Shown here: positions 18,037-27,032 of the stretch, piece by piece
How positions within the stretch are numbered: position 1 is the first letter of the stretch
Layout: the number at the start of each line of letters is the position of its first letter
Source of the DNA: Spirosoma endophyticum
GTDB taxonomy: Bacteria; Bacteroidota; Bacteroidia; Cytophagales; Spirosomataceae
Length of the DNA stretch: 64,000 nucleotides
Reading direction: 5' to 3'
NCBI RefSeq assembly: GCF_900112365.1
Contig: NZ_FOLQ01000014.1
Span: forward strand, 101,956 to 165,955
Notes under the pieces: model-generated
Database searches by the model: none
What the model was told of the DNA's origin: nothing
The model's input: only the letters and a program-made list of their open reading frames with translations
Made by a program: the position numbers and the translations under genes

Positions 18037-19059
18037 TCATTCGAGTATATCGCCCAAAACCGCTAGATAAGGAGCGTACCAATTGGCCGATGCATCGGCG
18101 TAGCGATTGTAGTTGCCTTTGCTCAAACTGGTCAGCACAGGAAGCACGCGGGATAGTCTTTCCTGCGGCAAATTACCCCGCATCGTGAAGTGCGCTAACC
18201 GCCGACGGAGCTGTGGGAAACCGGGTGCATCGGCGGGAATGCGTTCGCTTAGTAACTGGCTGATGGTAGTTAACTTCGCCTGTTTGGCACGTAGTGGCGC
18301 CAGTTTTCCCGCTCGTCGGCGCGCAAAGCGATCTTTCAGCTCGACGAGTTCGCCCGCTTCCTGCTCGCGAACGCCAATCTGCTGCTGAACGTGGGTTCGG
18401 TAAAGCTGCAAGGGTTGATCAATAAACTGAATCGCGTTACGTGTTGCTGCAACCAGCGCCATCCAGCCATCATAAATATAGTCCGGTATGTCAGTTGGAA
18501 CGGGCAGTGCCAGCGAAAGAAACGGTCGTCGGATTGCCATGGCACAGCCCATCACCCGGTTTCCGTCGAGTAAGACTTCCATTGCTTCGCCTGATCGCCA
18601 GCGGTCCTGCGCGCGTTTGTCAAACCGGACAACCTCCCAAAACCGTCCCTGACGGCCTTCCAGGTGCTCGTCTGTCACCCAGGCGTCGCAGAAAGAAATC
18701 TGGGTTTCCGGATGCTGAACCATGTAGTCCGTCATGGTACGGATTTTCTCGGGTAACCAGAAGTCGTCCTGATCGCAAATGAAAATCAGGTCGCCCGTAC
18801 AGGCCGCTAAAGCGCGCTCAAAATTTTTGTTAGAACCCAATCGCACCGAATTCTCCAGAATACGGACCGGAAACGGCGCTTCAGCAGCTAACTGACGTAT
18901 CAACTCAAGCGTCCCGTCAGTAGACAGATCGTCGGAAATAACTAATTCATCGGGCTGCTGTTCCTGATCGAGCAAACTTTGCCATTGCGCAGGCAAGAAG
19001 GCCACGCCGTTGTAGGTGCAAAGCGCAATTGAGATCTTGGGTCGTGCTGAGGCAGTCAT
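18037..19059 (-). CDS. Glycosyltransferase family 2
   Basis: 340 residues. KISIALCTYNGVAFLPAQW, ELVISDDLSTDGTLELI and LIFICDQDDFWLPEK are the classic GT2 (rhamnosyltransferase-like) nucleotide-sugar and metal-binding motifs, with the DxD-type element as DQDD. The C-terminal third (LKDRFARRRAGKLAPLRAKQ) is basic and helical, suited to membrane-surface binding. No transmembrane segment. It sits 8 bases after the DUF5672 gene and 7 before the following GT, so all are likely one transcript making the same glycan. Confidence 0.88.
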   Translation of the reverse strand: MTASARPKISIALCTYNGVAFLPAQWQSLLDQEQQPDELVISDDLSTDGTLELIRQLAAEAPFPVRILENSVRLGSNKNFERALAACTGDLIFICDQDDFWLPEKIRTMTDYMVQHPETQISFCDAWVTDEHLEGRQGRFWEVVRFDKRAQDRWRSGEAMEVLLDGNRVMGCAMAIRRPFLSLALPVPTDIPDYIYDGWMALVAATRNAIQFIDQPLQLYRTHVQQQIGVREQEAGELVELKDRFARRRAGKLAPLRAKQAKLTTISQLLSERIPADAPGFPQLRRRLAHFTMRGNLPQERLSRVLPVLTSLSKGNYNRYADASANWYAPYLAVLGDILE

Positions 19060-19067
19060 ACAGGCGG

Positions 19068-19889
19068 TCAGATTTGGTAGCCGTATCGGGCGAAAATTGG
19101 GCGCCAGTAGTCGGTTCCGTGGATGTTCCAGGCATGGCAGCCGAACGGTAATTTCCCTTTGTTATAATCCTCGATGGCCCGCTGCGGATAGAATTCAATC
19201 GAAAAATGCATGGCTTTGCGGAAGTCGGGAATCCGTAACCGGGGCCAGTAACGATTGACTTCGATGCTCCAGAAAACGTCTTCGTGATACTGGTACATAG
19301 GAATTCGTTCGTATTCCGCAATCTCTCGTTTAAACACCTTCAACCAACGTAGCATGGACGGAATACGCCGGAGGGTAAGGCCGCCGTTGCCAACGGCATT
19401 CAGGGTAATAATCTCGCGGGGCATTATGCCATCCGGCTTTTTCAAGTTAAGCCAGGTGGCAAGGCGTCGTTTGATACCGAAAATAAACTCGTCGCTCCAG
19501 CTCGTAAAATCGCGGTCGCGCAGCCAGGGTGCCCCGATGTAGTCGTACTGCTGCTGACACCAGTACGGCAGATCATCCTGAAAAACAAAGGCATCCAGTT
19601 GATAAATCAAGACATATTCCTGATCATCAAAAGCCTCATAAAAGTCTTCCGACATCATCAGGCGATTGTAGCCCTGAACATCGGTGAAATAACTGTCATC
19701 GAACGTCCGAACCTGAATTGTTGGCGCGATTTCGCGGTAGGCAGTACTATCGAGCGAATGCGGAGCGGCCAGCAGGAGCGGATAGTTGCCCAGCACCCGA
19801 ACGCATTGCGTCAGTGAAATGCGCTCATACTCGGTCAGTTGTGGCTTATAAACCGGAAGTACTACGTTTACGCTTACAGACTGATTCAT
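19068..19889 (-). CDS. DUF5672-family glycosyltransferase-like protein
   Basis: 273 residues from ATG 19889, whose ATG overlaps the TGA of the GT9 gene (ATGA); this fixes the start, and the 23 residues upstream are spurious. NVVLPVYKPQLTEYERISLT, YNRLMMSEDFYEAFDDQEYV and LIYQLDAFVFQDDLPYWC are the DUF5672 pattern, with LDAFVF in the place of a metal-binding site, followed by YDYIGAPWL. Members occur in polysaccharide loci and probably transfer sugars. A GNGGLTLRR motif further on also resembles GT-A acceptor loops. Translational coupling to GT9 suggests a shared pathway. Confidence 0.8.
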   Translation of the reverse strand: MNQSVSVNVVLPVYKPQLTEYERISLTQCVRVLGNYPLLLAAPHSLDSTAYREIAPTIQVRTFDDSYFTDVQGYNRLMMSEDFYEAFDDQEYVLIYQLDAFVFQDDLPYWCQQQYDYIGAPWLRDRDFTSWSDEFIFGIKRRLATWLNLKKPDGIMPREIITLNAVGNGGLTLRRIPSMLRWLKVFKREIAEYERIPMYQYHEDVFWSIEVNRYWPRLRIPDFRKAMHFSIEFYPQRAIEDYNKGKLPFGCHAWNIHGTDYWRPIFARYGYQI

Positions 19890-20956
19890 ACAAGTTTGGA
19901 CGCGCCTAATTGCTTTTGTACCGCTTCCTGCACCCATTCGTAGGGCAACTCGGCGCATGGGTGACCGAAATCGTTCAGGATGGTGATGCCTTCCCCCCGT
20001 TTGTAACGACCGGAATAGGGCAGATAGTCCACGAAGTCATACAACTTGCCCAACAAAAGAATGGCATCAGTATTCATCGCGTTGGCCATATGGGCGGGAC
20101 CGCTGTCAATACCGATGAACAGCCGGGCCTGCCGAATGACGTCGGCCGTTTCCAGCAAGCTCAACTGGCCGCATAAACTGCGAAATTGCGGATGCTGTTC
20201 GGCGACGGTTGGCGTCAGTCCCACTTCAATAATCGGATACGGATACGTAGCAATCAGCCACTTTACAAGTCGATTCCAGTTATCGGCGGGCCAGTCGCGA
20301 AGCACGTGGCTGGACTGGCAGTGAATAACGATCGGGCCACTGGGTATAGCCAGCGATTGAACGCGCTCCCGAACGCTGTCCGGAATATACATTTTCGGAT
20401 CGGCGGTCAGCGCGGGAAGGCCAGCTGCCTGCGAGAATATGTACAGCAAATCGCCCCGATGGTAGTAATTATCGAAGGTCAGACCAATTTGGTCAGCCGT
20501 TGGATTGATCGGATCATCAGGGCAATACTTACACTTTCGGTGTGAGATGTGCAGGTTGTATACCTTATCATAAATCCCTGATTGAAGCAACTGAACCCGT
20601 TCGCCGGGGCATTTTTCGATCAGATACCCATCCAGATTGGGGTTATATTTTACCAGGTCGACAAAAGCCTCGCGTACAACCCAGATGATGTAGCCATCGG
20701 GATGCCGCTGACGAACTTCGCGGGCGACTGGTTCACAGGCAATAATGTCTCCCATCTGCTCCGACAAAATAATCGCCACCAGGGGCCGGTTGCCGATGCT
20801 TTTTTTGATCCGTTTTAGTTGCCGGTATTTGGCTGCAAATGAACGATACCGCTCAAGAATGTGGTTGATTTTATCGTAACGATAGCTCCATACTTCCCGA
20901 AACGTAGGCCCCTTATCAGGTTCTTTGGGAGAGCCATTTATGTTGATACCAGTCAT
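19886..20956 (-). CDS. Glycosyltransferase family 9 (heptosyltransferase-like)
   Basis: 356 residues. A basic N-terminal segment (NHILERYRSFAAKYRQLKRI) precedes a GT-B fold: RPLVAIILSEQMGDIIACEP is the GT9 first-strand motif with the catalytic-type acidic residue, and GPIVIHCQSSHVLRDWPADN plus FIGIDSGPAHMANAM near residue 290 are the C-terminal donor-site motifs. A CKYCPDDP motif in the middle is a Cys pair not general to the family. The heptosyltransferase family acts on LPS core, but here it may act on another glycan. It starts 2 bases after the upstream GT gene ends. Confidence 0.85.
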   Translation of the reverse strand: MTGININGSPKEPDKGPTFREVWSYRYDKINHILERYRSFAAKYRQLKRIKKSIGNRPLVAIILSEQMGDIIACEPVAREVRQRHPDGYIIWVVREAFVDLVKYNPNLDGYLIEKCPGERVQLLQSGIYDKVYNLHISHRKCKYCPDDPINPTADQIGLTFDNYYHRGDLLYIFSQAAGLPALTADPKMYIPDSVRERVQSLAIPSGPIVIHCQSSHVLRDWPADNWNRLVKWLIATYPYPIIEVGLTPTVAEQHPQFRSLCGQLSLLETADVIRQARLFIGIDSGPAHMANAMNTDAILLLGKLYDFVDYLPYSGRYKRGEGITILNDFGHPCAELPYEWVQEAVQKQLGASKLV

Positions 20957-20958
20957 AG

Positions 20959-22053
20959 TTAACGGGATTCTAACAGCGAAATAACTCGATTAAATGGAGT
21001 TTTCAGCAATTTACGTACTCGTTGATACCGCCGAACTACGGGGGGCTTGATATACACGCAGGGATATGGACGGTATTGCTCGTTGTAATTGGCCAGCAAC
21101 CGCTCCCGATACAAATCAAACAATGGCCGGACGTCGGGCCGTTGCTGTTCAGGCCGATCAACGTATCGCCCTGATTTACCCGCTTTTGCTACGTCCTGAT
21201 TCGCGAACCCGTAGCGCGTCTGGTACTTGGAAATCTCATCCGGGCGATCAGGATTATACCCACTGAAATGGAAAAATAATAATGGCTGCGCCGATTCTGT
21301 TGACGTTGGACGACTGCCTGAATCCGTATCCAGAGTTTTTTGATTTTTTATGATCCACTCGCCCGCGTCGTTCTGCGAAAAATAACGTTCGTGCAGGTTC
21401 CAGTAGGCCGCATTGTACCCTACGTGATGATCAATCAATACGTTGTCGTGATAGACTGGTGCGAAATTAACCCACTGCTGATCGACAAAAAGGCCGGCAC
21501 ACAAATCAATCCGGCATTCGTAGACGAGCCGATCTTTCCACCAGTTAACGAACTGCCGAGCGGTTATGTCGTTACGTAAACCAATGAAGCCGAGGTTAAA
21601 AATACCCGTATTCAGGTGGTGCTGCTCGTTTGGCCGTTCCCAATCGGGGGTGGGGGAGCAGGTATGTGGCGTCAGCACCAGGCTATAGTTCGTCAGAGCC
21701 TCGTTCAGTGCTGTCAGCGGCTGAAAAACAATAATATCGGGGTCAAAATAAATAACCTCGGTCGCATCGGGCGATGTTTTATAAAAATAGTCGATGAAAA
21801 ACGGCTTAACCGCCGTGTTCAGCTCCGTAATGTCGTAGCGGTCGCACATAGCCGCAAAATCAGGTATCCCAATCTGATCGACTTCAATCATGGGATAATC
21901 CGGCACAAGTTCAGCAGGTAGATTGGCCGTACTTAACTTATCAACCAGCCCGATGACGTACTGATACGCCGGATTCGTTTGCCGAAGCGAATCACCCAGC
22001 GTTCGGGCCTGCGCTAGATAATTGATGGAACAGATGGTAAAGGCAAGCGTCAT
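20959..22053 (-). CDS. GT-A-type glycosyltransferase (DPD motif)
   Basis: 364 residues starting TLAFTICSINYLAQARTLGD. The YFDPDIIVF strand carries a DxD-like DPD for the metal and nucleotide sugar. Other landmarks are LNTGIFNLGFIGLRN, VNWWKDRLVYECRIDLCAG and FHFSGYNPD, as seen in bacterial GT-A enzymes near GT8. The C-terminus is basic (RRYQRVRKLLKTPFNR) and may touch the membrane. First gene of the tight set 22053-17007. The paralogue at 17007 shows that this locus duplicated an enzyme, which may now add a related sugar. No membrane helices. Confidence 0.8.
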   Translation of the reverse strand: MTLAFTICSINYLAQARTLGDSLRQTNPAYQYVIGLVDKLSTANLPAELVPDYPMIEVDQIGIPDFAAMCDRYDITELNTAVKPFFIDYFYKTSPDATEVIYFDPDIIVFQPLTALNEALTNYSLVLTPHTCSPTPDWERPNEQHHLNTGIFNLGFIGLRNDITARQFVNWWKDRLVYECRIDLCAGLFVDQQWVNFAPVYHDNVLIDHHVGYNAAYWNLHERYFSQNDAGEWIIKNQKTLDTDSGSRPTSTESAQPLLFFHFSGYNPDRPDEISKYQTRYGFANQDVAKAGKSGRYVDRPEQQRPDVRPLFDLYRERLLANYNEQYRPYPCVYIKPPVVRRYQRVRKLLKTPFNRVISLLESR

Positions 22054-22118
22054 AGAGTCAGTGTAGCGGCCATCTACAAGGTGGTTAAGTAGATCCCGTC
22101 GCCGGTAAAGCCCAGTTT

Positions 22119-23315
22119 TCAGGCCATCAGTTTATTGAACAAAGTTACAAGAGTTGCGACGCTTTGGTGGGCCGGATGACGTTCGAGAATTTTTTGCCCG
22201 AGCCGTTCCCCCAGTTGCCTGCGTAACCCCGGCTGGCGAAGTAGTTCGAGGACGCGATCACTCATAGTATCGAGATCAAGATAGGGCACTATGAAACCAC
22301 CATCGGTTTCAACAAGTTCGGGAGAACCACCAGCGTCGGCAAAACAGACTACGGGCACACCGGACAAACCCGCTTCAAACACCACCAGCGGATAGGGGTC
22401 TTCGCGGGAACAAAGCACAAATACGTCGAAGCGGCTCATGTACCGTAGCACATCGGGCGTTGGTGGAATCAGGTGAACCCGATCGGCCAGCCCCGCTTTT
22501 CGAATGTCCAGTAGCAAATCGTCCCGTAGTGATCCGGGTGGTACGCCTACCCACACAAAATGAACGGGTGGGTCCTGAGCCGTGGCCCGACCAATTACCT
22601 GCCGAGCTAATGTTACAAAGAGATCATTACCCTTGCGCCATTCCGCGTTCCCACATCCGCCTACAATCCGGGCATTGGCCGGCAACCCCAGGGATTCATA
22701 CATACTGGGCTGCTGACGCGCCTGCTGCACGTTTCGCTCCAGCGACGGCGTATCAATGAGTGTATACAGGGTTATGCGCGCCGGATCGAAGCCGTGTTGT
22801 TGCTCGTAATAGCGGGCAGTGGCTTTGGAGACAGATAGTAATTGGGTAGTCCTGTTGAGGAGGTATTTCAACTGGTCGGGTTGGGTATACATCCGAACGG
22901 ACATGTCGAGTTCATGGACGAACGTAATGACCGGTATTCTGTCGGGAATGTCCAACTGACCAAACCAGCGGCTGCTCGTTACTGTATTGACTAAGACAAG
23001 ATCGACGGAATCCAGCCTCAACTGCGCCCGCACTTTTTGTTGATGCGCTTTTGTCTGTCGGTCATGAAGCTGTTGCCATACGCCTAGTTTCCAGAGCACT
23101 TTGTCCGTCAACGCATCCACTACGTAGCGGTTGGGCGCGGGCCAGACCACAACGGGGCAGATGGCTCGATACTCATCCAGCAGTTGGCCGCCATCGCCTA
23201 AAAGCAGGCGCATCTGAATGCCGCCTTCAGCCTTCAGCAAACGCATCAGGTTGAGCAGAACGAGTTGCGCGCCGGCGCGGTTGGCGTCGTGGCCTATTAA
23301 TAGTATCGTTTTCAG
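22119..23315 (-). CDS. Glycosyltransferase family 4 with apparent CTG start
   Basis: The first ATG (23246) would give 375 residues and remove the conserved start of the family. The same frame is open 23 codons further upstream and reads KTILLIGHDANRAGAQLVLL, a typical GT4 first strand and glycine loop. Between that and the in-frame TGA at 23319-23321 no ATG, GTG or TTG exists; the only near-cognate start is CTG at 23313-23315, which I use. Later motifs are VSKATARYYEQ, GGCGNAEWRKGNDLFV, SREDPYPLVVFEAGLSGVPV (the E-x7-E region) and VSVATL near the end. Cytosolic retaining enzyme of surface-glycan synthesis. The palindromic sequence at its 5' end may have displaced the original start. Confidence 0.72.
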   Translation of the reverse strand: MKTILLIGHDANRAGAQLVLLNLMRLLKAEGGIQMRLLLGDGGQLLDEYRAICPVVVWPAPNRYVVDALTDKVLWKLGVWQQLHDRQTKAHQQKVRAQLRLDSVDLVLVNTVTSSRWFGQLDIPDRIPVITFVHELDMSVRMYTQPDQLKYLLNRTTQLLSVSKATARYYEQQHGFDPARITLYTLIDTPSLERNVQQARQQPSMYESLGLPANARIVGGCGNAEWRKGNDLFVTLARQVIGRATAQDPPVHFVWVGVPPGSLRDDLLLDIRKAGLADRVHLIPPTPDVLRYMSRFDVFVLCSREDPYPLVVFEAGLSGVPVVCFADAGGSPELVETDGGFIVPYLDLDTMSDRVLELLRQPGLRRQLGERLGQKILERHPAHQSVATLVTLFNKLMA

Positions 23316-23401
23316 CTTTCAGTGAACGGTTTACGGATTTTGGTCCTAGCATACAGCTTTGGCTACGTAGTAAATAACCGAAAACTGAGTACTGAAAACC
23401 G
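23307..23401. repeat. Imperfect intergenic palindrome reaching into the GT4 gene
   Basis: CGTTTTCAGCTTTCAGTGAA (from 23307) is an imperfect reverse complement of ACTGAGTACTGAAAACCG (to 23401); repeated ACTGAAA/TTTCAGT words make up both arms. The left arm contains the CTG that must start the GT4 frame. Related in style to the palindromes at 24836, 28148, 30481, 36486, 38876 and 53743. Confidence 0.55.
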
Positions 23402-23407
23402 AAAACC

Positions 23408-24061
23408 CTAATACGCTTCGTAACTTGGTTTGGGAAGCTTTTTGGCAGGATTGCCGAGGTATAACCCCCATTCTTCCGTGTCTTTGTAAATGGCGGAAGC
23501 CATAGCGACGAAGGTACCCGTAGCGATATGCATGTAATCGCGGATGGTGCTGTTGACGCCGAAAAAGCAGTAGGGTTCAATGACACAATGCCCCGACATG
23601 ACTACGTGTGACGTAAAGAAAACGTGGTCTTTGATCTGGCCGTGGTGACCAATATGGTTACCGCTCCAAAGCACTACGTTGTTGCCGATCGTGGTAAAAG
23701 GCTGAATGGTGTTGTCTTCCAGAATGAAGCAATTTTCGCCAATCTGATTACCGAACAGGGTCGCTTTGGAACTGATGTACGAAATGAATTCATACCCTTT
23801 TGCTTTGGCTTCGAGGTAGATCCGCTCGCGGTTGCGGTTCATGTTTTTGCCCGTCATAGGAGCGAAAAACTTGTATTCCTGCGGAGGAAACAGCGTTTCG
23901 ACATCCTCAAACGCTACCAATGGCAACCCCTGAAATTCGTTTCCGCTGATGTACTCACGATTAACGGTGAAAGCTGCTACGTCGTGCTCAGAATCGTGTG
24001 TGAGGTAGAAGTGCGCCAGTTCGGCCGTATCCATCACCCCGAAAATAATAACCTTTGCCAT
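23408..24061 (-). CDS. NeuD-like sugar O/N-acyltransferase (left-handed beta-helix)
   Basis: 217 residues. The N-terminal 90 residues (KVIIFGVMDTAELAHFYLTH, FTVNREYI) form a small Rossmann-like PglD/NeuD domain. From about residue 100 the chain is a left-handed beta-helix with hexapeptide-type turns (ATLFGNQIGENCFILEDNTI, VLWSGNHIGHHGQIKDHVF, HCVIEPYCFFGVNSTIRD). The catalytic-type His is in NHIGHHG. Family members acetylate amino sugars or sialic-acid-like sugars with acetyl-CoA. With the DegT aminotransferase and WbqC genes just upstream in the same direction, N-acylation of a 4- or 3-amino sugar is a reasonable inference. Confidence 0.82.
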   Translation of the reverse strand: MAKVIIFGVMDTAELAHFYLTHDSEHDVAAFTVNREYISGNEFQGLPLVAFEDVETLFPPQEYKFFAPMTGKNMNRNRERIYLEAKAKGYEFISYISSKATLFGNQIGENCFILEDNTIQPFTTIGNNVVLWSGNHIGHHGQIKDHVFFTSHVVMSGHCVIEPYCFFGVNSTIRDYMHIATGTFVAMASAIYKDTEEWGLYLGNPAKKLPKPSYEAY

Positions 24062-24075
24062 ACTTCTTTGAATGA

Positions 24076-24108
24076 TGAATAATGACGGGGCGACCCCGTC
24101 ATTATTCA
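24076..24108. terminator. 15-bp perfect hairpin between WbqC and acyltransferase genes
   Basis: TGAATAATGACGGGG (24076-24090) and CCCCGTCATTATTCA (24094-24108) pair around CGA. The base of the stem is A/T-rich. It lies 5 bases after the stop of the wbqC-like gene and 15 bases before the acyltransferase start, so it may end or attenuate the transcript between them. Confidence 0.65.
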
Positions 24109-24112
24109 GCGT

Positions 24113-24811
24113 TTACACCAATTCATACTCTCCTAGTAATACTTTCACGGCAGCTACGTCATTGAACATCAGCGCGTCGATGATGGATAGCCAGGGTATA
24201 AAGTCGTTCTTAAATTGCGGGTACTCGACCCGGGTTGCTTTAATAAAATTCAATTCGATGCCCGCTTTTTCAAACGTTGGCTTGTCGTACAGTTCTGTGC
24301 CGCCGATGGGATTTATATAGCGCGTTGCGTTCTCCTGCCGACAAATATCCAGAATTCGTTCCTGAGCTTTTAACTCTACGTTTGCATAAACCGATGAGGA
24401 CTGTACTAATCGCGTGGTCAGACCGAGATACTGATTCAATTCAACGAGGCTGAAATACACCAGATCGGCAATGGAATCGGTCGTAAAATTGACGATTTTT
24501 TCGGTCAGGGGCATAACCGTTGCATAATATGGGGCCTTCCGATAGCCCTGTTCAATCGTTTTCAATAACTTACTTCGCCACTTCGGATCATCGGCCAGAT
24601 GCACTTCATTAATTCGCTTATTCTGACTGGCATCTTTGAGCGGCACTGTGAAGAGATACTCCTGTCCGTTGATCAACACTCGGTTACGATTAATCCAGCC
24701 CCGGTTAATAAACGCCACATCGTCGTATAACACGAACGTATCAACCGCACTCATCAGCTGCATGTAGCCAATGTAAGGCAGGAAATAGGGCTGCATGATA
24801 GCAAGCGTCAT
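24113..24811 (-). CDS. WbqC-family protein
   Basis: 232 residues: TLAIMQPYFLPYIGYMQLMS, then FVLYDDVAFINRGWINRNRV and FTVPLKDASQNKRINEV. These three segments define the WbqC family (PF08889), found in polysaccharide loci next to amino-sugar genes. The biochemical role is not firmly known; the family has been connected with modification of amino-deoxysugars. Length is that of the family. It lies between the GT-C-like gene (64 bases upstream) and the NeuD-like acyltransferase (51 bases downstream), with palindromes in both gaps. Confidence 0.88.
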   Translation of the reverse strand: MTLAIMQPYFLPYIGYMQLMSAVDTFVLYDDVAFINRGWINRNRVLINGQEYLFTVPLKDASQNKRINEVHLADDPKWRSKLLKTIEQGYRKAPYYATVMPLTEKIVNFTTDSIADLVYFSLVELNQYLGLTTRLVQSSSVYANVELKAQERILDICRQENATRYINPIGGTELYDKPTFEKAGIELNFIKATRVEYPQFKNDFIPWLSIIDALMFNDVAAVKVLLGEYELV

Positions 24812-24835
24812 AGGCGTGGTTAGTCGTCAGTAATC

Positions 24836-24873
24836 AGTCGCTAGTCATCAGTTATTACTCATGACTAGCGACT
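24836..24873. repeat. Intergenic palindrome (AGTCGCTAGTCAT arms)
   Basis: AGTCGCTAGTCAT (24836-24848) is exactly complementary to ATGACTAGCGACT (24861-24873), loop 12 bases. It fills most of the 64-base gap between two leftward genes and belongs to the TAGTC/GACTA-word palindrome family of this window. Confidence 0.75.
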
Positions 24874-24875
24874 AT

Positions 24876-26933
24876 TTATTTCAGTTTTCGTAAATAATAA
24901 TCTTCTCCCGGCACAATCACAGTTTTGCGCATGGTTGTGTCGGTACCTAAGCGTATATCGCCGGGTTGGGGTGACATTACACTTTTATCGAAAAATAAGA
25001 AATTCGCGCTCTTCGGAATAGGCTTCAGCCCTTGTTCAAAAGGATTGATGACGATGAGCCGACGTGACAAGTGTGGTCCATAAAGTGGATATTCGTAATC
25101 GTCGTTGATCGTGGCCAGAGCAACCGTTGCATTGGCTGGTACCAGTTCGTCGAAGCGTTTGTAGGGAACATACACATCTGGTCGGCCGAGGGTCATTTGC
25201 TTAATTCGATCAGATTCAAACGCCGATGGGTATGATTTGCCATCCAGCGCCGTCCAGGAAAAGGGCAGCACCCGCGTATTCAGGAACACGCTTAGTAAGG
25301 CTGATAGGCACCCCAATACGGTCACCAGCCCTATATATCCTTTCCAGATCGTTCGTTTTGGTACGTCTACGGTTGTGCGTGGATGCAGGAATAAAAGGGC
25401 AAGAAATGTAACCCCAAAGAGCCCTGTTTCGATGAAGTAACGACCTTTGAACGGATCGTAAGGTGCGGAGTAGGAGAGGGCTAAAAAGTGAAGACCCAGC
25501 GCTAATCCTAGAAATAGATGGGGTGTTGAGCGAACGTAGCCGATCAAGACCAGAAACAGCAGGGGAAAAATCAGGCCGAAGCCGAAAATACCCCAATAAG
25601 GATTGGCATTGTAGAAGACAAACTTTCGGTCGAAGGCGAACGGCTGTATGGAGAAGTCAGTTTCTTCGTCTAACCGCATGTGCAGTTTATCTTCCAGCAC
25701 CACCAGTGGTTGCCGTATGGCATGATTCAGCTCAGCACCAATTTCGAGGTTGCGAAGGCCATCTAAATTAACGTGGTCATAGCCATAGCGCACAACATTA
25801 CGGCTTCCCTGTTCGAGCAGATTATGGAGCGAACCGGCCCGCTCAACAGACTGGTGTTTAAGCGCCGTTGGGGGCCCAATCGGGTGGCCAAATACTTCGA
25901 TATTTTTTAAATAGCCCGTTGGCAATGTCCAAAGGCATACGCCTATAGCAATTGCTCCTGCCAGTCGCCAGGTGCGCCCAAACGTAATAGTCCAGGACGG
26001 CGACAGGAAAACGGTATACATCATGATGACAAATACCGATGGCAGCAACAGCGCAAACGTAATTTTATGCCCGAACGCGATTCCAAAAGCCATGCCTGCC
26101 AAATACAGATAACGGCTATCGCGAGGGTTAGTCGTTTGATAGGTAAATAACATGTAGAGCAGCACGCTTAGGTAGGCCGTCAGCACAATGTCGGTTTCGG
26201 TCGTAATCGCCTGCATCAGGAAATCGGGGAGCAGGGCATAGGCCAGCGCACAGAAAAAACTGGCGGATAATTTATTCTGACCGATACGCTGGACAATCCC
26301 AAATACAGCGACAATCGCTGTCCAGTAACTCAGGTGATGAATAAATTTGAAGCCATTTTCGAAGTGACCCGTCATCAGGAATGCATAGATCTGGAGCGTG
26401 CAGACACTCTTCGGATACGTATCAATATTCCAGTTCGTACCACCAAAATGGCGCATGGTCCCCCGCTGCACGTATTGCATTACCCGATTCAGGTGCCCGG
26501 TCATACTATCCCACTCATTGGGGACGGTAAATAGCACCAGCAATACGTTCGTGACGGCAATAACAGCCAGTGTTCCGAAGAGGATTGAGAAAAGAAAACG
26601 CGAATAACCAGACAGTTGCCTAAACCAAGCCCGAAACGTTTGTATTCGTTGCTGAATGAGCGGCCACAGCCCAAACGGCTCGCGGTTGGGAATCAGGCGT
26701 TTGAGAATTAGGCTAAGTACTGTCGCTGTAACGAACACCGAACCAGCCCATACGGGCGTGTTGGCTGTCTGGTAGAGCGCCGACAAAATGAAACCCGTTA
26801 GAATAACGCTCCCGGCACCTAACAGAAACGCAGTTAGCCACCACTCAGTCAGCGACGGGCGGCAGATGTGCGTCGAAAGCCGTCCGACGTAAATGAGGAA
26901 CAGAAAAAGAGCAAGAAGATCTAAAATGGTCAT
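24876..26933 (-). CDS. GT-C-like polytopic membrane protein, paralogue of the gene at 41605
   Basis: 685 residues from ATG 26933; the frame opens three codons earlier at a TTG. About 12 hydrophobic helices in the first 520 residues, then a soluble periplasmic tail. The first large loop contains VPNEWDSMTGHLNRVMQYVQ, matching the acidic first-loop motif of GT-C enzymes, and the protein at 41605 has PPNNYDSHHYHLSRVLYWLA in the same place. It probably transfers a sugar from a polyprenyl-phosphate donor to the glycan on the periplasmic side. The tail (RPDVYVPYKRFDELVPANAT) has no recognised domain. Confidence 0.7.
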   Translation of the reverse strand: MTILDLLALFLFLIYVGRLSTHICRPSLTEWWLTAFLLGAGSVILTGFILSALYQTANTPVWAGSVFVTATVLSLILKRLIPNREPFGLWPLIQQRIQTFRAWFRQLSGYSRFLFSILFGTLAVIAVTNVLLVLFTVPNEWDSMTGHLNRVMQYVQRGTMRHFGGTNWNIDTYPKSVCTLQIYAFLMTGHFENGFKFIHHLSYWTAIVAVFGIVQRIGQNKLSASFFCALAYALLPDFLMQAITTETDIVLTAYLSVLLYMLFTYQTTNPRDSRYLYLAGMAFGIAFGHKITFALLLPSVFVIMMYTVFLSPSWTITFGRTWRLAGAIAIGVCLWTLPTGYLKNIEVFGHPIGPPTALKHQSVERAGSLHNLLEQGSRNVVRYGYDHVNLDGLRNLEIGAELNHAIRQPLVVLEDKLHMRLDEETDFSIQPFAFDRKFVFYNANPYWGIFGFGLIFPLLFLVLIGYVRSTPHLFLGLALGLHFLALSYSAPYDPFKGRYFIETGLFGVTFLALLFLHPRTTVDVPKRTIWKGYIGLVTVLGCLSALLSVFLNTRVLPFSWTALDGKSYPSAFESDRIKQMTLGRPDVYVPYKRFDELVPANATVALATINDDYEYPLYGPHLSRRLIVINPFEQGLKPIPKSANFLFFDKSVMSPQPGDIRLGTDTTMRKTVIVPGEDYYLRKLK

Positions 26934-26976
26934 ACTAAACAATTCACCGCGCGGGAGTAGCCCGAATGAAAAATAA

Positions 26977-27028
26977 CCGTCCGGGGAACTACGAATGACT
27001 TAATCTTCATTCGTAGTTCCCCGGACGG
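26977..27028. terminator. 22-bp perfect hairpin between aminotransferase and GT-C-like genes
   Basis: CCGTCCGGGGAACTACGAAT (from 26977, 22 bases with GA) pairs exactly with the segment 27007-27028, leaving an 8-base loop. It starts 4 bases after the stop of the DegT gene and is a strong transcript end or processing site. It carries no long T-run. Confidence 0.7.
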
Positions 27029-27032
27029 CAGG

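Noticed and set aside
22460..22759. Rightward frame opposite GT4
   Set aside because: Pro/Arg-rich shadow of the glycosyltransferase frame.
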